From Apostichopus japonicus (taxonomy: Eukaryota > Echinodermata > Holothuroidea > Aspidochirotida > Stichopodidae), in the NCBI RefSeq assembly GCF_037975245.1, contig NC_092583.1, forward strand, positions 18,066,764 through 18,130,763: DNA of 64,000 nucleotides, in the 5' to 3' direction. The notes under the pieces were generated by a model that ran no database searches, had not been told where the DNA came from, and saw only the letters and a list, made by a program, of their open reading frames with translations. Below, one piece after another: positions 1-14,020 of the stretch (its first letter is position 1; the number at the start of each line of letters is the position of its first letter). A program made the position numbers and the translations under genes.

Positions 1-540
1 GGAGCTAGTGACAGTCTCCTTACAGTTAGTTGTATTAATATTGTTGCATAAGTCACACAATGTGTTTACTGTTAGACCAAATTTATGACCAATATGTGTG
101 TAGCTACATTAAATAAAAAATTTCAGTTTCACATTTCATTTTCTTAATGTAGAATTTGTTTTTTCCTGTTTTTTAATCTTTTTTTGTGCAGTTTCTCTTT
201 ACTGGTGCAATTTATAAATTGCTCACAAACAGTTATAATCTTCGCATGTATAGGCCCGGAGATCTGAGTTTAGCAGGTAGTCGGCTATCTTTCTGTTTTA
301 CTTTTTATTCTAATTTGACAATACATTACCGATTAAACCACCTTCAAGTATTTAGACTTTATCTGCAACACAGAAGTCTTGCTCAAGAGCAAGCTCTACT
401 CCTTTGTGAAATGCAGAGTAGTAACTGGAGTAAATGTAAATACTACCACTGTGTTATATATATACCACCAGACTGGTCGTGACGTGGAATTGTTCTGGTT
501 TGTTGATCTTTATTAATCTAATATATATCTGTCATACCAC
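1..540. other. AT-rich flank, nothing recognised
   Basis: AT-rich sequence with one 98-codon chance frame (186-482) of no recognisable composition. No repeat or gene is supported. Confidence 0.5.
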
Positions 541-560
541 TTGCAACATTCAGTTCTTAC

Positions 561-605
<45 letters not shown>

Positions 606-638
606 TATGTATATCAATGCATATGTATATAGATATAT

Positions 639-736
<98 letters not shown>

Positions 737-740
737 AGTA
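541..740. repeat. (AT)n microsatellite
   Basis: Long runs of alternating AT, interrupted by ATGC and short imperfect units. Open frames across it are Tyr/Ile repeats on both strands and carry no coding meaning. Confidence 0.95.
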
Positions 741-3700
741 AAGTAAGTTTGATCTGTTGGAAGATAGTTGGGAACATGAAACAAGAAAAACAGTTTTAGA
801 TTGCTTTCTGTTTAATCTCATATTAGAAATGATGTTTGGTTTGTAATTAACTGAGTTGTTGAAGTGGAGTTAGTTTTATGATAAAGGTAGCAATGTAAGT
901 GTCAGCAGATTCTGATCTTAAAATCACACAGGAAAATGTTGGGAGAACGATGTTGTATATGAACTGAGTGGAAGAAATACCTTTTATTCTTAAATAGTGT
1001 TATACCAACAATTATTAGAAGTCACTAATTACCTCTTATAATATGCTGACAATGCTGTTCATTGGTATTATGTTAATTTATTGATGAGTTTCACTGCCAG
1101 GTAGGGTGTTTAAGGTGAGTTGTAAATGAGCCAGAGTCTGTCAATAGCTGTCATTTTAAACTGTGTTGAGTTATGTCAAACTCACACAATGTTTAATCCA
1201 ACTTTGCATGAATATATTGCTCTATATTGTTTTTGTTTTTTTTCTTCTTAAATCCTTTTTTTATGAGAGCCTGTTTACAGCATTGTAAATACCAAATAAT
1301 CATGTACTTATTTCATTTTGCTTAAACTAAACATTGTTGTTGATTTTTGGTATCATTAATGCATCAAAATGACTTACAGTTTTTAACATAAAAAATGCAC
1401 TGTTCACTGCATGAGGAGGGTAAACCAGTGCTCTTGAAAATTGCTAGCCTATGCTTCCAAGCCTTTTTGTATGTCTTTCATAAAATTATTTAACAAAAAC
1501 AAAAAGTTTTGTCAATACATTATGTGTCATTGAACTAATTCAAAAGTGTGGCATTCACTCCAGCAAAATTAGTTGTGTACATAATAAAAAGTACGGGAAA
1601 AATTATAAAGGCAGTTATAAGGAAGAGTGTTTTTGTGATGATATCAAAGCTATGTATTCTATGATTGGTATTTTAAGTTAGTCTTAGCAAATTAACATAT
1701 TCGGTGATTGCGTTCTGACATTTCATTTAAGAAGAATCATTTCCAGAAAAGCAACAAATTATTTTAATTGCATACAGAACCTGTCTGTTTGGTTAGGTCT
1801 TATATTTTAATTTTCGGATAATTACATCACAAGTATTTCAGATCTATAAATCACTCACAAAATTGTTATCAAAGTTATTTTTTCGAGTAATATCAGTGTT
1901 TCATAGCTATTAGTTACCTCAAAATAGTTCTCATCAAAAGTTGTTTACATGTGTGTGTTATTAACATCAAAGAATATTTTTTTGATGACACACACAGAAA
2001 ATATGCTTAACCTGATCATGGTAACTGTAAATGTATTTCTCCATAAATTGTTGGTGATTTTTTGCCTTCCCCACCCAACTTCTCTAAAATACAACAGAAC
2101 CACTGTTTGCTAATGCCAGCTGCCACTGCCATCATAACCTTTCCTTTGATATGCAAACTGAGTATTGTACATAACGTTCTCTTTGTCAGTATTGATTTGA
2201 AACAGCCAGATCTTTTATGTGATCAACAGGTGATCAAATCTTCCGATTGTTTTATCTTCCAGTTATAGTTTTTGACATTATCCTTGTATTTTCAATAGCG
2301 GATTTTAAAAACAATTGTAGTTTTAACTGTTTTAACTTTCAATTAATTAGTTAATTTTTATATCTACTTAAATAAAAGATGGCATTTTGTGCATGTTAAG
2401 TTTTAGGAGTGAAAATCATTTTAACAAGAAAGTGAAAAGTTTATCTATGTTTGTCGGAAATAACTGTTGGGTGCATTTGTCATAAGAAAAGTAACTTTTA
2501 ACTCATTTAAACTGGACTTGAGATTTATGAAAAAATTTAGTCATAGTTAAAGAACGAAATGTTAAAAGCAACTGTTAATTACCACACATTAATATATATA
2601 TGCTTACATGTGTAAGTAAGGGAAAGTCTAGTAGGGCATGATTTGTGATTAGTCTCAAAAGTCTGCTAGTTAATTTGAACAAAACTGGTTTCTTTCCATA
2701 CAACTGGAATCTAAATTGGGCATGCATTTTCATAAGCAGAGTTTGGGTAGTTTTTGGTCTGGCCCAGGCAAAGACATTTCTGTTCATGTGAAGACAGACA
2801 ACTTGAGGCACTAGACATCTTTTTTTGTACAAAATACAAGCATTGTTTTAAGACAACCTATCTTATTGCTGTTAACAGTAACTTTGTTAACAGTTACAAT
2901 ATGTAAAATCCATACGGGTTGGCTGTCCTGTTGCCCACTTCTCGTTATTTTTGTTATTATGGATCAGCATAGTGTTTTGTGCAAAGTATTTCACAGGGAG
3001 TGTCAAGGGAATTTTGTTCTCCAAGTCAATAACTATGGATTTGCAGACTCAACAGAATTTGATTGTTTGGAATAGTAGAAAACTCCTGTAGACATTGTTA
3101 GAAAAGATAGTCACTATATGGAGAAGTCTTGTTGAACTTGTCTTTAGTTGAACTTGTTAAAACTTGGTTGTTAGTCATGTAAGTTTTTGTTGAGGAAGTC
3201 TGAAGTTTCAAATTAATCCCACTAATTCTGTTCCTAATTGGTGTAGGTTTAAGAAGGTATACAGGATGAAGGTTGGTTAAAGTGTTATTATTATGTTCTA
3301 CATTGATCATCAGCTGTGAATTGTGTACAAGTTTTCTGATGATAGTAATAAGAAAATGTTAAAAATAATACTCTGTTTTCTTTTTTGTTTGCTGTTTTTA
3401 GACACATTGAAATATTTATGGCATATACCCCAGCAGCAGCAGACCAGTAAATACTTCCTCTCACACTACTTCCTCTCACAGCCCTCTCCTTCTTAACCCC
3501 CCCCCCCATCCCCCACCTCTCATTTTCCCTACTGTTTGTGATGCCTGCAACTTCAAGCACTTGTGAATAATTTATATTCATCTTTTAATTAAATACGACA
3601 TGACAGGGGATCTAGTGCATGGAGATTTCCAGCCAAGATATTTGTATTCAGTAAAATTCTATCTTTAATTTACCAGCAGGCTCCTAAATTTTACTACTTC

Positions 3701-5496
3701 AAAGAATATGTGCAAGATTAAATTCGGGAATATTCTTTTAAATTAGGACATTATCCCGGCCTTGACCGATTAGTTCACTTCCAAAAAGCCCACTCGCCTA
3801 CTCATTATAGGGCATCTCTCTTCCAAGTATCACATTGATTCAACTTGTGTTTGTTGAGATATTGTGTTTACAAGCCGGTTTTGACGATTTCCCATTTATC
3901 CCCACCCACTCATGAATAGTAACGTGGTAAAAACTGTTGTTGAAGATAATTTACGATGTAGTTACATCACCATACCAAGAATGAAGTAAATTGGACATAC
4001 GGTCACAGAGATATTGACATTTTATGAATTTTCTATTAAACCCTGTCCACTCATTAATTTTCAAGTACTAAGGGAACCAACAACCATAGGGCACATCTAC
4101 CCAGTAAGCATATACCTATTGAGCATGACATTGACTCAACTTACGATTTTTAGGTATTATGTTTACAAGCTGGCCGTCACATACACACACACATAAGCCC
4201 ACATTCACACACACATGCTTGCACAGTTGCAAAGGTTACTGAGCCTTTGGGATCGTAACCAAAAATGTTTTAAGACTGACTGAAACTGGTCATAGACCTC
4301 TGCAGAAAATAATAGGGTTTATGTGCTCAAGTAAGGTGGATACACACAGCAAGTATGGAGTAAATCAAATCTGCCAAGGAGACATCACATACATATAGAT
4401 ACACGCACACTCGACATCATCACTAAGATGCCTTTGGCAAGAAGTCAAAAAATTGCCATAAATAGCAGGGTATTGAATAAGAGGACATGAAATTTATTAG
4501 ATATATATACACAGTATTCACATTCTTACAAAGAGTTCTCTTTTAAGACAACCAAAACTGCATTCTTCATCTCTAATGATTTTTTACCTTACTGGCTAAG
4601 TAAACAAATCCTTGTTCAGGCATTTTGCATAGGTCAAACAAAAGCAGATCACCAAATTATTATTATTTTTTCTTTAACAAAGGTTTGTTGTAGCCATTCA
4701 GTATCTTCCATGAGCCCAGTACTCCATTCCATCTCATCTGTACTGCCACCAAATGCTGGCATCTTGCAAGTTCTTTCCTGCCTGGTTAAGAAATCTAAAA
4801 TTATTTCCAGACATTAAGAAGAGTCAAATAAGAAAATGTCTCAGTGAGGAAAACTGAGACAGGTGGGCTGCACAAGATTAAAAATGACAATTGTTGGGTA
4901 TTCTATACCCTCAATTGTTGTTACCATATTTACAGTATACCAATTCACTGAAAATTCTCATCCAGTTAATTAACTAAGTACACAGATCAATGTGCCTAAC
5001 AAAATCTTATTTCAGAAGTGTCATTTTGACAAAATTATTCAATGATCCTCCAATGTTATGCTTTTAAAACTTTAATAATAGAGGAACCAAAGGATACAAT
5101 TTGGCCACTAATATGGCTCAAAATAATTTTAAAATACCTTCCAAATATACTTGTAATAAATTCATTTTAAAATAGGACTAAATCTTTATAACACCCAAAA
5201 GAAAATTAAATATAACAATCAACTATTAAAGAACTTTGATTTCTTCCTAGAGTAAAAAATACAAACATATTCTTGATTTGTTACCTTTAAGGATATATTT
5301 TCTATATTATTATTTTTTTTAGTTCTCATAAAAAATGATTCACTTATTTTCAATTTCAATTAGTAATCCTTTCAATAAAACAAAATATGAAGGGAGGACT
5401 TAAATAAAAATCTAAAAGAAGAAACTTTGATGGATGGTTCAATCCAGTTCAAAGAGGTGAAAGGTCGTAGGCATCATGACTTTCAGAGGTCTTCCA
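741..5496. other. AT-rich 3' flank with one decayed repeat copy
   Basis: No gene is recognised. 3470-3520 is a C-rich stretch. About 3840-4270 contains phrases of the dispersed DR1-type repeat family (a 'gtttacaagc' box, then CA-rich sequence and 'ccataacc'-like ends), heavily decayed. The rest is AT-rich unique sequence. Confidence 0.45.
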
Positions 5497-5857
5497 CTTT
5501 AACATGCAACAACATATAGAGGCTATTGCTCTGTTAAATATGTAACAACAAATAGAGGCTGTTGCTTTGTTTAACATGCAACAACATATAGATGCTGTTA
5601 CTCTGTTTAACATGCAACAACATATAGAGGCTGTTGTTCTGTTTAACATGCAACAACAAATAGAGGCTGCTGTACTCTTTAACATGCAACAACAAATAGA
5701 GGCTGTTGCTCTGTTTAACATGCAACAACAAATAGAGGCTGTTGCTCTGTTTAACATGCAACAACAAATAGAGGCTGTTGCTCTGTATAACATGCAACAA
5801 CAAATAGCAGGCTGTTGCTCTGTATAACATGCAACAACAAATAGATGCTGTTGCTCT
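5497..5857. repeat. 36-bp minisatellite, about 10 copies
   Basis: Unit core is AACATGCAACAACAAATAGA followed by GGCTGTTGCTCTGTTT. Copies differ by a few bases, and one has an extra base near 5809. The unit is a multiple of three, so it stays open in several frames on both strands (for example NMQQQIEAVALF on plus). That explains the overlapping open frames without any gene. Confidence 0.95.
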
Positions 5858-7459
<1,602 letters not shown>

Positions 7460-8045
7460 GCAGTAATATGTCAAAACTGATGGAATAAAGTGCCCTATGC
7501 GTAATGCAGAGCTTTTTGTATGTATTATTTTTCCTGGATTACAACTTGCGACTATTAGTGTCATACTCTTCTGCTATCTTCTAGTATGGACACGAATCTG
7601 TCTTCTTTCCTTTTAATTAAATATAAATCTACCAGCACAGCATTTAAACATCTTGATCTGTACAGACATTTACAATTACATTGACATTACTAGGTTTAGC
7701 TTTATAAATATTCAACTATACAGGTTGTCTTTGATCTGACAATAGGGAAAACATTCAGCTATTTCCATTAAAGCAACTAGTTTTGTTACAAGATCTTTGT
7801 AACTGTGATATAGTTAGATTTTGAATAGAAGTTACATGAAATTCATGATTTTTCCTTATTCTATTGAGAGCTTATCTTTGATAACAATTAAAATGTCTTG
7901 TGATTGAAGCTTTATAATACACCCACTGTTTTGTTACAAATTTCCCACACCATCAAAATGTTCAATATATCCCCATTAATAAAATGTAATGGTTACACTA
8001 TTATTTCTTATGAAGGAAAAGTGACATTTAGAGACAAGATAGAGA

Positions 8046-8714
8046 ACATGTCTGCAAATAAGTCAAGTATAAAAACATATCTGCAAATAAGTCAAGTATT
8101 ATAACATGTCTGCAAATAAGTCAAGTATTATGAAATGTCTGCAAATAAGTCAAGTATAATTACATGTCTGCAAATAAGTCAAGTATTATGACATGTCTGC
8201 AAATAAGTCAAGTATAAAAACATATCTGCAAATAAGTCAAGTATTATAACATGTCTGCAAATAAGTCAAGTATTATGAAATGTCTGCAAATAAGTCAAGT
8301 ATAATTACATGTCTGCAAATAAGTCAAGTATTATGACATGTCTGCAAATAAGTCAAGTATTATGACATGTCTGCAAATAAGTCAAGTATAATTACATGTC
8401 TGCAAATAAGTCAAGTGTTATAACATGTCTGCAAATAAGTCAAGTATTATGACATGTCTGCAAATAAGTCAAGTATAATTACATGTCTGCAAATAAGTCA
8501 AGTATTATGACATGTCTGCAAATAAGTCAAGTATTATGACATGTCTGCAAATAAGTCAAGTATTATGACATGTCTGCAAATAAGTCAAGTATAATAACAT
8601 GTCTGCAAATAAGTCAAGTATTATAACATGTCTGCAAATAAGTCAAGTATAATTACATATCTGCAAATAAGTCAAGTATTATAACATGTCTGCAAAAGAG
8701 TCCAGTATAATTAC
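8046..8714. repeat. 29-bp minisatellite with higher-order structure, about 23 copies
   Basis: Unit is ACATGTCTGCAAATAAGTCA followed by AGTATTATG. Variants at the AT-rich end (tataaaa, attataa, attatga, ataatta) recur in the same order 145 bases apart (near 8070 and 8215), so five units form a higher-order block. The final copy is degenerate. Confidence 0.95.
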
Positions 8715-10029
8715 TTGTAGATACCGCAAACATCATCTTTTAGCCTTGACAGATATTTGCAATATTTGTTGTCCAGTTCCTAATGAGCAGAAAGAATAAA
8801 CAATTTGACTTTTTTCTCTTCTCTTTCTTAAAATGTTTGAAACATTCATGCACAAGTAAGCCCTTTGTTACAAAAGACTACAAGTAAACAAATTAAAAAT
8901 AAGCTGCCTTCTATGGAAGGAAATTCAACCATTATTCTCAACAACAACAACAGAATAAACTTACAAAAAATAATTTACACATAAAAATATAATGTTACTT
9001 GAGGGGGTTTATCCCACAAATTTGTTCATTTTGTGGACTTAAATATGTACATGTTTAAATTATACTACACTTGTAGTGGAGATTACAATAATAATATGTT
9101 AAATGTAACTATCCACAAAAACAGGACACCCTGACAAATTTGTTAAGGCAATGATAAGATATTATGAGATGATATAATCCTTTGTTACAAAAATAGAATC
9201 CAAGAATTCCACAGCTGCCAATTATCAACACCCACTATATATGTCACAGGAATAATTTAACTCCAACAGGCAAATGGGACTAATGTTATTGCATTATTTA
9301 CTTACAATCTTTGCTATTTGAAGATATATTTTTACCAGAAGTGTAGGTCCATAACTAGAAAAGGTTAAGGTAGGAGGAAGAGTGACTATATAGATAGATA
9401 TTTAGGACTACTTAAGCAAATGATATGTAGGGGAACTTTTAAAGAATGTATTCCCAATTAAGAGCTGCATGATCTTTAAACAACCAGAATCTGAAAGACA
9501 CTGAATCAGTTCAAAGTTTCTGCTACACCATTTACATCCATCTGTTCACTAGACTTGAGTATGTAGGGTTTTTACTCTTGACCATAATTTAACTACCTTA
9601 ATTAGATAAACAATTTGCCAGATTATTCAGTTGCTGACATCTTTAGTGTTGAGTGTTCCAGAGCAACATCCATACATATAGATATGCAAACAACTTGGCA
9701 TTTCTGCAGCATTCTGCTGGTAAAAAACCCCCCCAAAAAACATTTCTTTTGAGCTCATAACAATTTGTCTGACTATTTATATTTGATTATTTTAATTATA
9801 CTGAACCAAAACCCACCATTACAGAAACTCATCATAACTAATTAGTAATGACTCTTCACGTAATGTGACCCATAATTTTGGTGAACACTGACAAGCAGAG
9901 ACCCTTGTCAAAACAATCATGTAATTTTTTGTCAAACCAACATATAAAAGAGTATGAACTGAATCTGTAAATATTGATCAAATGTAAATGACATTTCTAC
10001 TGTTATATACTAAGAATCAATGTCTGATG
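8715..10029. other. AT-rich 3' flank, nothing recognised
   Basis: No gene or complete repeat seen. Just beyond, near 10265-10320, there is a short triplicate of CTAACTATTCATCAGTAG. Confidence 0.4.
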
Positions 10030-10976
10030 ATCCTTGGCTAATGATTATCTATTTAATATGGATAACATTGATCTATGGAGATGAAAGGTCAGGGCCATGG
10101 CTTACAACTTTCAACAAGAGTTAGATTCTTTGATTGAAGGGGGTTGATTGGCCTAAATTAAACAACTTCAGGGGAAGAAAAAAAACCATGTCTTTCAATG
10201 TTTACTGTTTTTAACAACTGTTAAATTTAAGCAAAAATATGGAAAACTAACCAATCAGTATTTGCCTAACTATTCATCAGTAGCCTAACTATTCATCAGT
10301 AGCCTAACAATTCATCAGTAGTTGATGATGAACTAGTCATCAGAAGTTGCATTTACAAACTAGTCTACTAGTCCAATTTCTCATTTTTAGGTGAAGGTCA
10401 CAGTTACTTTAAGGACTTTAAGTGACCTATGGATATATTACTACATATCATGAAGAAGTTTACAGTAATTTTAACCATACTGGGACATCCAGATTTCATT
10501 AGGCAACTTTGGAAAATGGAAAGTTTCTCATGTGGTAAAGAGAAATGTTAAGTCACATAAACTATACAATATTTAGCTAGCATTGGAAAGGCCAGTATCA
10601 CAGCTGTCTGTTTAACTCCATCCTGTGAAATTTCCCTCACAGCATGTACTATTTTCTAGTTCTACTTGTCACAGACGATGGCAGTAGGTATGGCTATATC
10701 AGATACTAAATAACGTCTATAGCCTTGCCATCGCCTGCACTAGCTCCCATCACCTAGGTCCTTGCATGCACCAATTCCCATCACCTGAACTAGTTCTTTG
10801 CTTTTCTGTGTATACTGAGACACATCCAGTGATATTTCCTGAAGCCCAAAGCAGACACCTTTCAGTGCAATGCCAATCCTTGTAGGAGCAATTGCAGCAT
10901 TAGCAAGATATTTCCATTTTGCCAGCACACATTGTTTTCTTCTTTTCATGTAGAATAGATGTTTGAAATTTGCACT
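10030..10976 (-). other. Probable 3' UTR
   Basis: Downstream of the stop on the minus strand there is no further convincing coding. By eye I found no AATAAA in the first kilobase. An ATTAAA variant at 10052-10057 is a weak polyadenylation candidate. A 69-codon frame at 10740-10949 is treated as chance. Confidence 0.35.
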
Positions 10977-12287
10977 TCAAGTGTAATCATCCTTCCGGTT
11001 TATATTCCCATGATTGTTCTCAGGTTGCACACCTAGACCTTCACCCTTATATGAGGAGGGACTGCCCTCATCTGGTCTTGCTCTAACAGAGTTATTATTG
11101 AGGACACCTTCGTCATCACTGCAATGTTCTATCTTGACGCGAACAGAGCATTCTGTGGATGATGAAGAACTCTGTTCACCCTGATTGAATGGTGATAGTT
11201 CTTGCTGATGAAATGGAGATTCTATTTTAACTGTCTTTGGTGAGATCCTTCGATGCCCACCCATTGTTGGATTGCTCTGGATGGATATGGTTCCTCCCTG
11301 GTAGCTCACTGAATGTGGACTAGTAGAGTTGGTATGTTGTGCCATGGCTCTTTGAGGGGAGCAAGTTAATGACCGACTGGCAGGAGATGTTTCTCTGAGC
11401 TTCTCTCGATGCCATGAACCTGATGAGCATGATGAGGTGGGTGATGGGGTCCCTGGGTGGATGATGTGGTTGGTAATAATTGCTTGAGGTGATGGTGATG
11501 CAGTCATTGATGATGCTGCTGCTGCTGCTGCCTTTGCTGCTCTACTCCGTGCGGCATGGACCTGATTAAGGAATGCAAATGGACCCTGGTAGAGCTTGGG
11601 TTCACGATCCCCCTCCTCCTGGCTCTTTTCAAATCGGGGTGGAGCAGAAGATAAACTTGAGGTAGAATTCTGTGGACCCATCAGAGTAAGCGGAATTCCT
11701 GTTGCCATGGAAACAGGTATAGTCGGTGGGTATGGAATAAAGGGAGTGTAAAAAAATGGCAGGGTTGGTATCTGAGTAGGTATAGAGACTGCTGTTGTAG
11801 GCAGTGGTATTTGTATACTGGGCATCATATTTGGCGCAGGAGCAGGTGGCCTCTCAATCACCTTACCTGTAGAGCCAAGCATCGGGTTGGATACGAATTG
11901 TTCTTTCTCTCTGTTGTGGACCTGATATGACACAATGTCACTATAACCGTGCTTGGTCTGTGATGACAAATCCAATGGGGTACCACCCAGCTGAAATGAA
12001 GGTGGTGCCAAATGGTTATTTTCCTTTGGTGATCTAGAGTACCCTACCGTCAACTGCTTCTTACCACTCAAGTCGAGTGGTGAGGTAGGTTCGTTGCTTG
12101 TGGTCCTGGCACTGCTTGGTATCATCATTGGGGGGTTTGGCCGTGGTATAGTCACGTGTTGAGCAGTGGTACCAAGGTCAATAACTGATGAAGTAGACAC
12201 AATAGGTGCTGGAGATGGGGGTGCCTGATGGTCCTTGGAGGGGTCCTTGGAGGGGGTAGTTTCTTCCTCCCTCCTACCACTGGAATG
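10977..12287 (-). CDS. Terminal coding exon with CtBP and SUMO motifs
   Basis: The exon starts after ttattcag and ends at a TGA at 10977-10979. It encodes residues 984-1419. Two PLDLS motifs lie at about 1053-1057 and 1087-1091; PxDLS is the established binding motif for the CtBP corepressor. Two VKIE motifs lie at about 1336 and 1367 and fit the sumoylation consensus. The second is followed by SDDE, as in negatively charged SUMO-dependent motifs. There are also Pro-rich and poly-Ala segments (AAKAAAAAASS) and many SP sites. An alternative acceptor 8 bases downstream (tccag) would break frame with the previous exon. The C-terminus is KDDYT. Confidence 0.9.
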   Translation of the reverse strand, partial: HSSGRREEETTPSKDPSKDHQAPPSPAPIVSTSSVIDLGTTAQHVTIPRPNPPMMIPSSARTTSNEPTSPLDLSGKKQLTVGYSRSPKENNHLAPPSFQLGGTPLDLSSQTKHGYSDIVSYQVHNREKEQFVSNPMLGSTGKVIERPPAPAPNMMPSIQIPLPTTAVSIPTQIPTLPFFYTPFIPYPPTIPVSMATGIPLTLMGPQNSTSSLSSAPPRFEKSQEEGDREPKLYQGPFAFLNQVHAARSRAAKAAAAAASSMTASPSPQAIITNHIIHPGTPSPTSSCSSGSWHREKLRETSPASRSLTCSPQRAMAQHTNSTSPHSVSYQGGTISIQSNPTMGGHRRISPKTVKIESPFHQQELSPFNQGEQSSSSSTECSVRVKIEHCSDDEGVLNNNSVRARPDEGSPSSYKGEGLGVQPENNHGNINRKDDYT

Positions 12288-13029
12288 CTGAATAAGTAAA
12301 GCAAATCAAATACAGCTATATCGAACTGTGAACACAAATAATTCATAAATTGCTCCCTGAAAGTTTTAAAGAGTGAAGGCATTGCGGTACCTGTCCAGTA
12401 TATAGGGGTTTATCAGTGATGAGCTCAAGTTTATTAAGTATTCAAGCCTTGGTGACAATATAGACATGTTTAACAGGGACAGCAGCCAATTAGATTGATA
12501 TGGTTGTAAGTATATCTTACAATAATCCTACCATATTTAATGAATCAGATCAAGCCATATAGCACTGGGGAGGGGAGAGGGTGAGGGGTTGAATTTCCTG
12601 GTCAGAAGTCATTCCCTTTGTTTTTGTATTTCCCTCCCAACAGGTGTGTGCCTGCCTTACTTGGAACTTTCTGGATGGTTTGAAATGATTTGAAATGATT
12701 CTAGTACCCTAAGAAGGAAACATGCTCCTGTGTGTTTTTCTATTTATATCTTCACATAGGACTTTGTAAGAAACAGTAGTGACGATGAAACTTGTTTACT
12801 TAAAACATTCTCAAAGGTTGAAGCGATCCAAAACTTCCAATACATTGTTTTTCTCTAGTTATTTTAATGGTAACTATTCCAAAATATTTATTTTTATTTT
12901 TTATGTTAGACTTTTATCAATACCTCACAGGAAGCTATTATTACCTTTAACAGAACCTGATTCTGGTTTGAGGACAGGCAAAATAATTGATTATATGGAA
13001 CAGCTTTATCTATCACAGAGTTTCATATC

Positions 13030-13996
13030 TATCTGCCTTACCATGCATCAAACCCACTTTCTCTGAAACAATATCAGCCTTACCATGCATCAAACCCACT
13101 TTCTCTGAAACAATATCAGCCTTACCATGCATCAAACCCACTTTCTCTGAAACAATATCTGCCTTACCATGCATCAAACCCACTTTCTCTGAAACAATAT
13201 CAGCCTTACCATGCATCAAACCCACTTTCTCTGAAACAATATCAGCCTTACCATGCATCAAACCCACTTTCTCTGAAACAATATCTGCCTTACCATGCAT
13301 CAAATCCACTTTCTCTGAAACAATATCTGCCTTACCATGCATCAAACCCACTTTCTCTGAAACAATATCTGCCTTACCATGCATCAAACCCACTTTCTCT
13401 GAAACAATATCTGCCTTACCATGCATCAAACCCACTTTCTCTGAAACAATATCTGCCTTACCATGCATCAAACCCACTTTCTCTGAAACAATATCTGCCT
13501 TACCATGCATCAAATCCACTTTCTCTGAAACAATATCTGCCTTACCATGCATCAAATCCACTTTCTCTGAAACAATATCAGCCTTACCATGCATCAAACC
13601 CACTTTCTCTGAAACAATATCTGCCTTACCATGCATCAAACCCACTTTCTCTGAAACAATATCTGCCTTAACATGCATCAAACCCACTTTCTCTGAACAA
13701 TATCTGCCTTAACATGCATCAAACCCACTTTCTCTGAACAATATCAGCCTTACCATGCATCAAACCCACTTTCTCTGAACAATATCAGCCTTACCATGCA
13801 TCAAACCCGCTCTCTCTGAAACAATATCTGCCTTACCATGCATCAAACCCGCTCTCTCTGAAACAATATCAGCCTTACCATGCATCAAACCCGCTCTCTC
13901 TGAAACAATATCTGCCTTACCATGCATCAAACCCGCTTTCTCTGAACAATATCAGCCTTACCATGCATCAAACCCGCTTTCTCTGAAACAATATCA
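13030..13996. repeat. 42-bp minisatellite beside a splice donor, about 23 copies
   Basis: Unit is ATCTGCCTTACCATGCATCA followed by AACCCACTTTCTCTGAAACAAT. The last third has several 41-base units lacking one A, and a C-to-G variant (cccgctctct). It lies in the intron between the exons ending at 14021 and starting at 12287, about 25 bases past the donor. Because 42 is a multiple of three it reads open on both strands (14-residue repeats). The exon frame hits a stop before reaching it, so it is not coding. Confidence 0.97.
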
Positions 13997-14020
13997 CAAA
14001 GTCTAATCTGATAAACTTAC

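Noticed and set aside
541-821. Several 60-75 codon frames on both strands
   Set aside because: They are Tyr/Ile translations of an AT microsatellite.
8046-8714. Regular repeats suggestive of a CRISPR array
   Set aside because: Units are contiguous with no unique spacers, and the genome is eukaryotic.
10740-10949. 69-codon minus frame after the gene's stop
   Set aside because: No splice sites, motif or homology; it lies in the probable 3' UTR.
12987-13712. 241-codon plus frame and 224-codon minus frame
   Set aside because: Both arise from the 42-bp intronic minisatellite, and the adjacent exon frame stops before reaching it.
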